From Aquanectria penicillioides (lineage: Eukaryota; Ascomycota; Sordariomycetes; Hypocreales; Nectriaceae), in the NCBI GenBank assembly GCA_003415625.1, contig PYIU01000011.1, positions 199,001 to 263,000 on the forward strand: 64,000 nucleotides of DNA. Reading direction: 5' to 3'. How positions within the stretch are numbered: the stretch's first letter is position 1; the number at the start of each line of letters is the position of its first letter. Positions 31,469-42,458 of the stretch are shown piece after piece. A program made the position numbers and the translations under genes. The notes beneath the pieces are model-generated. The model saw nothing but the letters and a program-made list of their open reading frames with translations. It made no database searches and was not told the DNA's origin.

Positions 31469-33038
31469 TTAACTCTGACTGTGTCGTTGAACGGTAACTT
31501 CCGTCTTCAGGACTATGCCTTTTCCATTCTGAGGGATTGGCAATATCATTTCCTCACTTCCTGAACGTTCCCCTATGCTGCCCGATTTACCGTAATTGCC
31601 TGATGTGATAGATGTAATCGGATCGCTCTTGATGCTAGTATGAAACTTGCTCGGGTCTCGTGCCCAGGTTTGTTTTCTCTCGTCGAGCTCGTAACCGGGT
31701 CCCACTGGTGTAGTCTGTACGATATATCCTGCTGTATTTCGTCTGCCTCGGCTGGCGCTGGCGTTGCCATAGAAGTTGGAACTGTATCCTTTGCTGCTCG
31801 CAATGTTGAGCCAGCGGCCGACAAGAGGCTTCAGGGTGGGCGCGCAGGCAGCGATGATACCGGTTTTGAGTTGGAGGCTGTAGATTGTGTTAGTAGGGAT
31901 CTGGTCAGGATGTGTAGTTGACAACTTACTACCCCCAGAACTGAACTCGTTGATAGCTAGACGCAAATGTTGTCAGTACTCATCTGCAAAGTGTAACTGG
32001 CGTTGACTTACAATGCAGAGTCTGGGTCTGCGCCAAACTGGATCTGGTAGACGGCTCTAATCACCCCCATAACGACAGCCCTGTATAGTTCGATTAGCTT
32101 TGCCGTCCAATATCTGGGATAGTCCCGTTTCTTACACATAACCCAAGCTGAAGACACCGATGAGGTAGATGCGTGTCAGCTTCTTCATCTGAAGGCCCCA
32201 AATGATTGGAATAGGCAAAGTGGCGAAGGCGACGTCGGAGGCAATGTTGAAACCTGAAAAAAAAAAATGCCATTTAACTTGATGTAATTTGTTGAGACGG
32301 ACGGATACTCACCAGTATGAATTAAACCAAATTTGACAAAGAGGGTAATCGGGTAGCATTTCCCTTTAGCTGAGCCATCCCAGTATTGACGCACTGGCTT
32401 GCAGAAGAAGATGATGGTAAAAGAGCCGAAAAATTCGGAAAACACAACGAATGCTTTCCGGCTCAGGTTAGATACGTGCCATGCAGTTAGCTAGGATCGG
32501 GCCAGGGCTTACCTAGAAGGCCGTATAATGCATACGAATACCAGCGAGTACGACTTAGTCTCAACAGAGACAGTCCAATGGATATCTTCAGAATGGCAAG
32601 ACCAGGAATGAGTCCAATGTTCGCCTGGAGAAAGGCAACAAACTGGAGGTTTGTATCATCGGCCTGGGTCCTCGCTTCGTAATGCTTGCCCATGCCGTAC
32701 TGAGCTTGTACACCAAAGCATATCATGGTAGCCAAGCTCGTTACCTGTAATCAATCGAATCCCAAGTTAGTAAAAGGCCATGTTTTCACTCATGCAAGTA
32801 ACAATCATGTCAAATGGACCATCAGAACCGGACCTACCCCAGCAAGCATCATTGTATAATCGTCCCATCCTACCAGCTTCGACATAGCAGCTCGCACATA
32901 AACCCGCAAGGCGATTGCAATGATGCCGAGACTGCAGAAGAATCCTGTTACGCCCAGGATCCACTCAGTATTGCTCTCGCCCGCCCGCGCAGCAGCGTTG
33001 GGAGGCGCCGCAGGCAGTGGTCGCCCACCAAGTCCCAT
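31469..33038 (-). CDS. Fungal rhodopsin-domain integral membrane protein (Pth11-like/SAT20 type)
   Basis: Seven exons (33038-32838, 32744-32513, 32453-32313, 32253-32136, 32080-32012, 31956-31930, 31877-31469) give 398 residues, with frame kept throughout and one exon of only 27 nt. About seven hydrophobic helices alternate with the family's landmarks: RVYVRAAMSKLVGWDDYTM, YGMGKH, CKPVRQYW, FNIASDVAFATLPIP and a terminal PTLKPLV. The C-terminal ~100 residues are a Ser/Gly-rich cytosolic tail. Members are very numerous in filamentous fungi. Some, like Pth11, sense surfaces, but most are uncharacterised. It probably sits in the plasma membrane. Confidence 0.82.
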
Positions 33039-35746
33039 TGTTGACAATGTCGGATGAAAGATGGATGGCTTCGAACAAACATGTGAGATATCGGGGCGAC
33101 GAAACAAATAAAAGCATAAAGAGGATCAAGAAGAATCAAAAAGGGTCGTAACAGTCGCCGAAGAATGGGCCTTTTCCATTCTCACTACAACCCGACACAG
33201 ACGAGTGAACCGGTTGACTGGGAGTGGAAGTGGCTGTCACGCACCTTAGTTTAGCTGCAGGAAGTGTCAAGGGAAGCCCCAGTGGACCAACACACTAACA
33301 AAACCTTTCATTTTGCCGGGAAGACATCCCGGGCGCAGGTTACATGCTGCCTCACAAGTTGGCTTAGTTCGCCTTACAGGGTCGACGTTGTCAAGTGACT
33401 CCGGAGGCTAGTGCCAACCGCCTTGGCGGACTTGTCATCTACAATCGTATCATGGTCCTCAACTACTACGGTAGAGAGGCACAGTCTTCTCTTGTAATGA
33501 TAGAGGAGTCCTGCTTGATGATAAGTTGGAATATTTTCAAGCAGCAATTCCTTCCATCAATTTCCGTGATTTGAAGGATCAAGTCGGATGATTGATAATG
33601 CCTTGCAGAGCCCGTTCTTGTGGACGGAAATTGTCTCGCGATCTCCTGGAACAGATCAATGGAGCCCTTTGATCAGACCCGACGGCCAATAACACAAGGC
33701 AATCAAAGACAGAGGAGGGTAGGCCTGCGAGGACGCGCAAGAGTCCCCCCGCGTTAGACTGGAATTGCATCCAGGCTTGGTAATGATTGTCAGAGGAACT
33801 GCGTCTTGAGCCTCAGCCCCCTGTACCGTAGCCAACAATTGATCGGATTACGGTCGTGATTGCCAATGTGGGAAGGCAGAACGAGTTGGCATCATGGTTC
33901 AAAACCTGTTCGTCTCGACCCCTTGTCCATTGTCGCAGGCATCTACCTAGGCATTTAGTGTAAGAGGGGGCCGATGTCGTCAAGGTTATCAAGTAAGCTA
34001 GAGCCTGGTGGAGATTGCCAAGGGGAGGCAAGGATCTTTCGAAAATGGAACTCGGGCTTCCTTGAAGGAGATCCCTCATGGTACGTTACCCGGCCGGATC
34101 ATCCATCAGCGGGTCATATTCGCCTGGAGCGAGGGAGAATCTTCATACACATGTGACTAGCATAATTGCAACTGTTTGCCACCAGACTAGAGGCCAATTG
34201 CGATGAATTGCGGTCACAATAACGGAGAAATGGTAAGACAGTTTGAATTGGGTGCTCTCTGATGTCTACATTGAGAGAACTTTAAAAAAAAAAAAGAAAA
34301 AGAAAGCGACAACCCTCGACTGTGGGATGAATAATTATCGTAATGCTACCCAAATCAAATCCCCTCGGGATGTACTTTTGCACAGGAGCCAATGCCCGAG
34401 TCCCGGTAGCAACCCGTAACCACGGTCGGCGATCGGAGCAGAGTCAGGGACAAGTTGTCGCCCCGCCCAGCCTTGTCCTCGACTAGGCTCGTTTAGTTAG
34501 AGGCGCAGCATTGTCCAGCGAGAGGCCCCGACAAGGCTGGGGTCACTGAAAGGATCCCAGCTTGGGTCACATCGCGGAACGAGCGCCGTGCTATTCACGT
34601 CGCGTAGGAACTGCCCCTTGTCTCGGTTAGCAGTCTGCGTTGGTAGATGGGCTACTGCATGCGTAGACTGATGGCCCTGGATGGAGGATTGACGAGGAGG
34701 ATGCACCAGCAGGATGGATGAGTGAGGAGGAGAGAATACGAAGGAGGATTGAAGATGGAATTGGAGATAAAGGTGCTCCTCGGTACGCGGGAGTCGACTG
34801 CAATTGCTACGGTTTTACCATCACATCAACTGTCTGCTTGCTTTGAAAAGAGGTCAATTGGACTCATCTGCGTAAATGCTCCAGCACATTCTTCTTGCAG
34901 CTGTTGGTTCTAACACGGTAATTTACGGATACATGCTTCCCTTCCCTTGCCGAGTTGGACCTGGAGCCGAGCAACCAACCCAGGTCGGGTCAACCTCTGC
35001 GTCCTCTTCTAGCGAATTCAATGGTGTCCCTTTGGTGCTTATGCCAGATTTGGTCGTCTAGAAGCTAACTATGTGAAAAAGAAGGCTACTCGCCTGGCAT
35101 CTTCTCCGCGTACCGGTATTTCCTGTAATTGCCGCAACTGAATAACCCCCGACATCCGTCCCGCTCTTATAAGTTAGCGAGGCGGTTGGCTGGCGCCACC
35201 GACAACCCGAGAGGGAACAAGGATATGGGCTTTTCTTTTCTTTTTCTTCTTATTCCCCCGCCAAGAGCTAGGGACGAGACTGGGGCAGGACTAGGACTGG
35301 ACATTAGGTCTTGGCCGTCTCGCTGTGGGTGGGCCGTCGACCAGGATGCCTCACGTATAGCAAATCGCCTTCGTCTCCCAGAATCTCACTTTTCCCCCTC
35401 CTTCTCCTGCTTGGCCTGGACCTTGCAAAATGAAGAACCGGGCTCTTGGGCTTCATCCGCCGTAGAAATTTCCAAGCTCGGCGCAGCGCGGTGCGGTGCG
35501 GTGGGCTTCTCCTTTCCCGTTTGATCCGATAGTCTGGCTCCCGTCAATGTTGCATTGTTGCACTCTCACCACGTGCATTACTTACCCACTCTGGGCCTCA
35601 TTTGGCAGTTGCTGGGGTCTTCGTAGTCTAGTTCTTCATATATCAACAGGACTTGCGACCCTTTCATTTTCCTTCTTCCTTTCGTTAGGTTTCTTTCCAC
35701 GTGGCATTCCTGCATTCCTGCATCCCCGGTATCCCCATCAAACACA
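33039..35746. other. 2.7-kb intergenic region upstream of the tyrosinase
   Basis: No reading frame here shows recognisable protein features. The last ~150 bp before the tyrosinase are CT-rich, as is common in fungal promoters. A poly-A/AG tract lies at 34283-34306. Confidence 0.45.
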
Positions 35747-37154
35747 ATGCGTTTTGCAACTGTTGTCTCCGCTGCCGTTGGCCTCTTGGCTAGCGTTGTC
35801 TCCGCCTCCACGGATGCGGAAGCGTCTGATGACTTCCTCAAGCAGCTGAACCAGCAGGCCATTGACAAGCTGAACACGACCGAGTCCAAGCGAAGCACCG
35901 GTTGCAACCTATTCAATGCTGCCATCCGTAAAGACTGGTGAGTTGAGATGCCGCTCTCCAGATAACCAACCATGTTTAGCTGACTCTCTCTTTTAGGAAC
36001 TACCTCACCTCAAAAGAGCGCAAGGCGTACATTAGTGCCGTGCAATGCCTCCTCACAAAGCCCTCCAGGGCTGACCCGGCCTTTGCTCCTGGCGCTCGCA
36101 ACCGGTACGACGACTTTGTCTCCGTCCACATCAACCAGACCCTAAGCATCCACGGCACTGTAAGCATCCTCATCATTGACATCTCCAACGGCTCTCTAAC
36201 ATCACCTCCAGGGCAACTTCTTGACATGGCACCGGTACTTCACCTGGCCTATGAGACTGCTCTCCGAGAGGAGTGTGGTTACACTGGATACCAGCCCGTG
36301 AGTGGAAATTCTCCCAATGGCACCCTCCATTTCTGTTTCCCCTGAAGTGAGGCTGACGCTAGCTCATAGTACTGGAACTGGTTCTACAAGCCCGATGACC
36401 CATACAACAACCCTCTCTTCGATGGAAGCGACACTAGCATGGGCAGTGACGGAGCCTACATGGAGCACAACGGCACCCTTGCTTCTCAGGGCAAGCTCTT
36501 TGTCCCCTCTGGAAAGGGTGGTGGTTGCATCAAGTCTGGTCCCTTCAAAGAGTAAGCATTCATTGTCACCCATTCACTCAAGTTGTCTCACTATTAACAT
36601 TCTTCATCTTCAGCATGGAACTGCACGTTGGTCCTGTTAGCCCTGCCATGCGCGGCTTGGCTGCTAACCCCAGTCCTGATGGCAAGCTGGGCTACAACCC
36701 ACGATGCCTGAGCCGTGATCTTTCCACTTACATCTTCACTCGCTTCTTCACGTTGCAGAACCTGGTCAACATTACCATCGGTGATGCCAGCAACAGCATT
36801 GGCTCGTTCCAGACTGAGTTCCAGGGCCGCTTTGGTGACTCGTTCCTCGGCCTCCACACCTCTGGTCACACCGGCATTGGTGGTGAGGCCAGCGATGTCT
36901 ACTCTTCACCCAATGAGCCCACCTTCTTCCTTCACCATTCCATGGTCGACCGTGTGTACTGGATCTGGCAGGTTCTTCACCCCAGCAAGGCCAACACCGT
37001 TGCTGGTACCATCACCATCAACAACCTGCCTCCCAGCCGAGATGCACTGGTGTCGGATATCCTTAATATGGGCGGCATCCTGGCCGAGGACCGTCCCATC
37101 AGCGAGCTCTTCAACACCATGGGTGGAAGCCCTCTCTGCTACATTTACGTGTGA
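35747..37154 (+). pseudogene. Secreted tyrosinase-domain (type 3 copper) protein with a one-base frameshift
   Basis: Five exons (35747-35937, 35997-36159, 36212-36297, 36370-36551, 36614-37154) encode a tyrosinase of about 387 residues if one missing base is allowed for. It begins with a clear signal peptide (VVSAAVGLLASVVSAST). The CuA site has HINQTLSIHGT and FLTWHRYFTW, and the CuB site has HTSGHTGIG and FFLHHSMVDRVYW. Members oxidise phenols to quinones using two copper ions. In exon 3 the frame that encodes WHRYFTW must shift by one base to read the equally conserved AYETALREECGYTGYQP. Where TGGGCC would be expected, the DNA has TGGCC (about 36245-36250). No splice choice keeps both motifs, so the gene is probably inactivated, unless the base is a sequencing error. 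All other junctions are normal, so the loss would be recent. Confidence 0.75.
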
Positions 37155-37924
37155 AGCTACAATTCCATTATTACATGAACAGCTCATTGCCCTCGCAATT
37201 CATCACGACGAATCGACTGCATTGTAACATCAGGAGATGATTTTCTGACATTTGACGACGTAGAGTGGTACTAAAATTTAAGATACGCATCATAAAACAT
37301 AATTGTTTAATAATATAATTCGCCTGAGAGCCATTGACCAAATGCCTTGTCTCAGTCAACATTGTGATCCAAGTTTTGAAGGAGACAAAGAGCCTCCAAC
37401 GTATTGATGCTGAGATTGCTTCCAATATCTTTATTGAAATATAAATCCACTGTGCCGCATGATATCTAGCCCTTGCACATCGTGGTGCTCCAAGCATATC
37501 TTCAATTCCAATTGATCGTAATTTCCTTTTATTTATTGCCGTGACTCCACCTAATTTACAATTCCCCTTTCCTTCCTTGTCCGTCAACTGTGAACAGGAA
37601 TAAATTCAGTGCAGCTTCATCCTTTTCATGAAGAGCATTTTCAAACACCCATTCCCTGCTTCATAGCCATCCAGTTACTCCGCATCTGCCAATGCGGCAC
37701 GCTGTTATATAGATATTGCAGCTGGTTATTTGGGTCCTGGCAGATGCCAGGCAAGTATTGCCCCTTCTTGGCGCGATCTTGTTTTGATGGTGAAGGACAA
37801 TCAAAGTCTCGGAAATTGTTGTGCTTCAAGGAGTGATACCTGGTCAAGGACGCGTCGTCTGCTTCGAAGCACGGAGCAAGAGAGGATGGACTATTTTTGC
37901 GTCTGCCGTGCTCAGGCACTCATC
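37155..37924. other. Intergenic region between the tyrosinase and the F-box-like relic
   Basis: No coding feature is recognised. Confidence 0.45.
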
Positions 37925-38102
37925 TCAAGCGCCGTAGCCCAGTTTGAAGACTTTCAGATTTGGCACCGAATCGCACCGTTGCAAAAGCACCGAGTGCCAT
38001 CGAAGCGCTAAAACCACGTTCTTCGTGGGTCCCACATAGTCACTTTGATCTCCTTTATCTGTTCCGTCTTCTTCTTCTTCCTCATCCTCCTCAGCCTCCT
38101 CC

Positions 38103-38134
<32 letters not shown>

Positions 38135-39060
38135 TTCCTCCTCTTCCTCCTCTTCCTCCTCTTCCTCCTCTTCCTCCTCTTCCTCCTCTTCCTCCTCTTC
38201 CTCCTCTTCCTCCTCTTCCTCCTCTTCCTCCTCTTCCTCCTCTTCCTCCTCTTCCTCCTCTTCCTCCTCTTCCTCCTCTTCCTCCTCTTCCTCCGGCCAC
38301 TCTTCTCCTTTCTCTTCAGCCTCTTCCTCCTCTTCTATCTCTTCATCTTCCAAGTCTTCTCACACATCTATTTCCATTCCTGCCCCATCGAGGGCTTCAT
38401 CACAGTCGCTTTCCTCATCACTTGACCAATCACCATAACATCGATTATCCTCGTAACCAATATGAGCCTCAAATACCTTCAAAAAGAAGGTCGGGTCAAA
38501 TTCGCGTTCATTAGGCACACCCGCATCGTCATCATTCACGTCTGATCCTAAGTCGATATTGTTGTCGCAAAAGCGGGGACCAACCCTGAATTGATAAACA
38601 ATCTAACCATCATCAAAAGTAGAGCTCCTCGAGTTTCAGATATGCAATCCAGTCCACTTGCCATTGATGCACAAACGTGTATTTGCCAAGCGCAAGGACT
38701 CGGAGATTTGGCATGGCCGCCCACGGCGCGAAAATAGGTCTTTGGAAACCACCCCCAAAAGTCATAAAAGTACAACGACAGAACTTTCAAGGTAGCTGCC
38801 AGAGGAGGTGCTAGCCAAGTCTTTTGCAGGTTATCAAACATGTGGAATTCATCAGGAAATATTTGCTTCGACAAAACATGTCGGTATAATCAAGCCGGGT
38901 TGTAATGAAGGTCGTAGCGATGGGTAGCAGATTCAAAAATACGAGAGTATACTCACCATTAGGCAAGTCTCCACCACGACTATCAAAATGCTGAAACCCA
39001 TATCTGCCCTGGTCGGTTTTGATACACCAAACCCTTCGGGAGAAACATCGTGCCGGTTTT
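37925..39060 (-). pseudogene. Decayed F-box/leucine-rich-type fungal gene with an acidic poly-Glu tail
   Basis: Fragments on the minus strand resemble a common family of uncharacterised fungal F-box-type proteins. They are RYGFQHFDSRGGDLPN (about 38960), then TWLAPPLAATLKVLSLY and FRAVGGH (38820-38710). After a frame change comes PNLRVLALGKYTFVHQWQVD (about 38700), then LKLEELYF followed by stops. A diverged acidic segment, REFDPTFFLKVFEAHIGYED (38510-38450), leads into a long Glu tract and a short end, SVPNLKVFKLGYGA. At least three frame breaks or stops make it non-functional. The upstream F-box region is missing, and the next gene starts at 39222. Confidence 0.6.
38120..38291. repeat. 9-bp minisatellite (CCTCCTCTT), about 19 copies
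   Basis: A nearly perfect array of the 9-mer CCTCCTCTT, flanked by less regular TCC/TCT triplets from about 38070 to 38335. On the minus strand it encodes poly-Glu in frame with the F-box-like relic. On the plus strand it gives meaningless Leu/Phe or Pro/Leu repeats. Confidence 0.9.
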
Positions 39061-39221
39061 CCGATTGTCCCGAAGTCCTCACGTCAGATTTTAGGAAGCC
39101 CGCGCCACTATTGAATACTGAAGTAGAAACTAACCACCAAAGCTTTACTCTTTAAAAAAAGAGAGTTCATTCATCTCTTACTTCTAAGCAACCAGGTCAT
39201 TTCAATTCAATTATCCACAAC

Positions 39222-40634
39222 ATGACCCCCTCGATGCTAAATTTAGACCTGCTTCACTGCGACTTTGTCGTGGTTGATTCGAACACGCAAACGCCCCCGC
39301 TCTCTCGCTGGTCTGAAACCAACATCGGCAAGCCGGCTTTGATAGTCACGCCAGAAGATGACGAGGATATATGTGCATCGATCACTGTCGCCATATCCAA
39401 CAACCTCACCATTCTCGCAGGAGGTGGAGGTCACGGAACCTTTGTAACGGTGACTCCTAAAACTCTGTACCTGGACATGAGCAAGTTCAAGACCATCAAA
39501 CTAGACAAGGAGCACGGAACAGTACAGGTAGGCGGTGGTGTCATCTCTGGGGAACTGTTAAAAGCCCTGGCCATTGAGGATTATTATACTCCGCTACCGA
39601 ATTCCAACGCCGTGGGCGTGGTAGGATGTGTAATTGGAGGTGGCAGCACACCAATGAATGGGCTTCACGGATGGATGGCCGACATTGTGGTCTCATTCCG
39701 CCTCGTCACCTCTAAAGGCGACATTGCCGAAGTCAGCTGTTCATCTACCGGGGAGGATCTCGCTCTCTTCAACGCACTCTGCGGAGGAGGTCACGGCATG
39801 GGTGTCATTGCCGCTATAACAACGTCTGCGTACCCTATCGCGTGCCTCAATATGGCAGAGGATAAGATTTGGATGCGATCACTCGTGTTTCCAGCACCAG
39901 CCATCGAAACAGCTGCGCAGACATTCCTTGATCTTTCAAACCCTTTGCCGACAGCGAGCAACAATATAACCTTTGCACGAAGTCCTCCGGGTACTCCGAA
40001 CCCGGGAACTCCGATCATCATTGTAGGGAGCACATGCTTTGGCCCTGTTGAGGAAGCTGAGACAGAGGCTGCGGTTCTCTTCCGAGATGATGTGGTGACA
40101 AAGTCTGTTAGGGCAGCGACGGAGATGGTTCCTGTGGCGAACATGAATGACAAGTTCGCGCCATATGACACTCATGGTGGGCACAAGGCTATTGCGTCTT
40201 GTCGGCTGAAGAGTATCCGTGTTGAGAATATCACGGCAGCTTTTGAGCAGTGGCTTTCCGCTACTGAGCAACACCCGGATGCCCAACGCACTCCGCTTAC
40301 TATCTCTGCATTTAATAGTGTCAAGCACACAGACATGGGCCGGGGCAGTCAAGACGCTGCCAAATTCCTGGAAAGTCGAGACAGAGGCATCTCTGCAATG
40401 ATTGTCTTGGTTTGTAAGACAGAGGAGACAATGGCCTCATTGACCGGGTTCCTGGATGATGTTATGACTGGATTGAGAAAGGGTGATGAGGTGGTGGCGA
40501 GAAGCTTCCCTAATAATCTCCGGTTTGGGATGGACCTCGGAGAGATGTTTGGCCCAGAGAGGTTGGCGGAGTTGAAGAGGATTAAGAAGCTATGGGACAG
40601 TAAGGGTATTTTCTGGAGCCCGTATGAGGTCTAA
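39222..40634 (+). CDS. FAD-linked oxidase with PCMH/BBE-type domain
   Basis: An intronless gene of 470 residues. The N-terminal half is a PCMH-type FAD-binding domain: ILAGGGGHGTF carries the His that usually bonds FAD covalently, and VGVVGCVIGGGSTPMNGLHG is the second flavin segment. A Cys in that segment could be a second covalent attachment point, but its exact position differs from classical berberine-bridge enzymes. The end, MFGPERLAELKRIKKLWDSKGIF, is a BBE-like C-terminus. No signal peptide is seen, unlike many secreted relatives. It would oxidise a small molecule with O2, and the substrate is unknown. It stands alone between a pseudogene and a mitochondrial gene. Confidence 0.85.
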   Translation: MTPSMLNLDLLHCDFVVVDSNTQTPPLSRWSETNIGKPALIVTPEDDEDICASITVAISNNLTILAGGGGHGTFVTVTPKTLYLDMSKFKTIKLDKEHGTVQVGGGVISGELLKALAIEDYYTPLPNSNAVGVVGCVIGGGSTPMNGLHGWMADIVVSFRLVTSKGDIAEVSCSSTGEDLALFNALCGGGHGMGVIAAITTSAYPIACLNMAEDKIWMRSLVFPAPAIETAAQTFLDLSNPLPTASNNITFARSPPGTPNPGTPIIIVGSTCFGPVEEAETEAAVLFRDDVVTKSVRAATEMVPVANMNDKFAPYDTHGGHKAIASCRLKSIRVENITAAFEQWLSATEQHPDAQRTPLTISAFNSVKHTDMGRGSQDAAKFLESRDRGISAMIVLVCKTEETMASLTGFLDDVMTGLRKGDEVVARSFPNNLRFGMDLGEMFGPERLAELKRIKKLWDSKGIFWSPYEV

Positions 40635-41087
40635 ATATATGTTCGTAGGGAGCTGCTTACACACATGATAAACCTGTTATGCCTAGATGAATCTAGATGA
40701 AGTGTTGAAAATGCGGTGTCTATTTTTAGCCCATACACTCTCCAGCCCTAGGTATATGTTACACCCCCAGCAACCCCTACACATGACCGTTTTCCTGCTA
40801 ATTTTTATGCTTAAAACATCGAAATTATTTACTTATTACTATTTTAATATTTTCCACTCGAATATCATCATGTTCATGGGGTGGGGTTGTGTCACTGCAT
40901 ATCTACAAGTAGGTATAGGTTAGGTACTCTAGGCGCGACTGAGACTCAAAAAGCTCTTGAAAGAAAATTGCATTTGAATATTCCCATGTCTAGTAGTACA
41001 AAATCGCTTTAAAAACAAAAAACTGCCTGGCGATGCATATAAAATTCTAATGGCCAATTGATACAATAGTGTTCAGTGATTTCCGCC
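40635..41087. other. Convergent intergenic region
   Basis: AT-rich 3' flanks of convergent genes. No other feature is seen. Confidence 0.5.
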
Positions 41088-41830
41088 CTAGCTCTGGTTG
41101 AGCATGGCTTTGGCGGCAAGTCGTCGCTCCTCAGCGGCCACCATATCTAGGTGGATCAGTTAGTTTCTTCCTCATGTATTATAAACCTGGAGATAAACTC
41201 ACCCTTCCAAAGATCCTGTCCCTCGTACTCTTCCTTGTGGATCCTCTGCTCAATGACGTGCTTTGGGTTGTTGGGGTCGATGACGTGTACAGTCTGCCAA
41301 CGACCACTGCCCTCCTTCGCGTCGTTCATCTCGAACACGGCAGACACGATCAGCACGGCGAGAGTCAGGCCTTGGGCGTAGACACGAGCCTGGACGACTT
41401 TGCTGGCAGTGTTCATGGGCGACCGGCTGACGATGGCAAAGGCAATGCCCATTGAGGCCAGCCACGACATGAAGACGAGGGAGTACCTGTTCTCTCGTCC
41501 GTACTCCAGGAAACGCTCGTAGGCGGACTCGTTCTCGCGAATGAGCTGTGCAGCACGGGTGGCGTTGTCGGTGTAGTTTCGCTTAGGGTCCTGTGCCTTT
41601 TGGTAGGCGATGCTCCACCGCTCAGCGTTTACAATAGCGCCAAAGGTGCCGGTGGATGTAACGAGGAACGCCCTGAAGGGGAGTGTCAGGCCTCGGAAAG
41701 CGGAATAGCGCCTGGAAGCAAGGTACACGCCGCCAAGGCCGAGACCGAGACCCAGTGTACCGCCTACGAGGCCACCCTTGACGACCTCGGCGTAGTGGGC
41801 GGCTTCTTCTTCCTTGGTGAGAATCTTCAT
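41088..41830 (-). CDS. RCF2-like respiratory supercomplex factor (HIG1-domain, mitochondrial inner membrane)
   Basis: Two exons (41830-41203 and 41146-41088) give 228 residues. About four hydrophobic segments are visible: a glycine-rich helix (GGTLGLGLGLGGVYL), FRAFLVTSTGTFGAIV, YSLVFMSWLASMGIAFAIV and YAQGLTLAVLIVSAVFEM. The second exon supplies the family-like end DMVAAEERRLAAKAM. Fungal Rcf2 associates with cytochrome c oxidase and helps III-IV supercomplexes. The assignment rests on overall pattern and the C-terminal HIG1-like part. This is an ordinary core gene in an otherwise accessory-looking stretch. Confidence 0.75.
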
Positions 41831-42127
41831 ATTTGCTCTTGTTTGGAAGCCAATGGGTGTGGTGGAGGTGGTAATGAGGCTGGTGGAGTGAGGTAAGGCT
41901 GATTGCTTTGGTGTGGATTTGAATTGAAGCTGTTGTGAGTTGCTGTGAGTTGCTGGGCTCTCTCTCTATAAAATATCCTGCTGATGAAGTAGACACAACC
42001 CCGACCAGTTGACCGTATTCAGAAGTTTATATAAAGCAAGTCGACGCGGGACAACACGGAAAGCCAAGAAAATTTTCACGTCATGGTTCTGGAATGATTT
42101 CCAAAGTGCGACGACTAAGCTGTCCGC

Positions 42128-42246
42128 GCCGCAATGCCGCGATGCGCTGACATCGGAGAGCGGCGGCTATGCCGCAAACGCCGCAATGATGCCGCAAAGA
42201 CGCCGTCAACGAGCCACGATGCCGCAATGCCGCAACGCCGCTGCGG
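42128..42246. repeat. Cluster of degenerate GCCGCAA(TG) repeats
   Basis: Within about 120 bp the motif GCCGCAA or a one-base variant recurs roughly eight times with irregular spacing. The patch is much more GC-rich than its flanks. It lies about 300-420 bp upstream of the RCF2-like gene, beyond the 3' end of the histidine kinase gene. Confidence 0.7.
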
Positions 42247-42458
42247 TTCGCTGATGACGACATTGCAATGCACTGGAGTTACTGATTGATGGCACGCTGA
42301 CTGGCTTATGCACGCATGTTACGAAAAATAGCGTCTAAAATTGCTGTTGATTTGGTGTCGTGATTCGTGAACGAACCTTTCTAGAGGTCTGCCTCTTGAT
42401 ACATGTTTGGCCTTTTTCATCTCCTACACTGACGACTACATCCGATTGTCTCTCTTGG

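Noticed and set aside
33039..35746. Several 60-130 codon frames upstream of the tyrosinase
   Set aside because: None shows recognisable motifs, consistent codon choice or splice continuity.
37960..38514. Plus-strand frames rich in Pro/Leu or Leu/Phe over the 9-bp repeat
   Set aside because: They are produced by the repeat read in other frames and have no family resemblance outside it.
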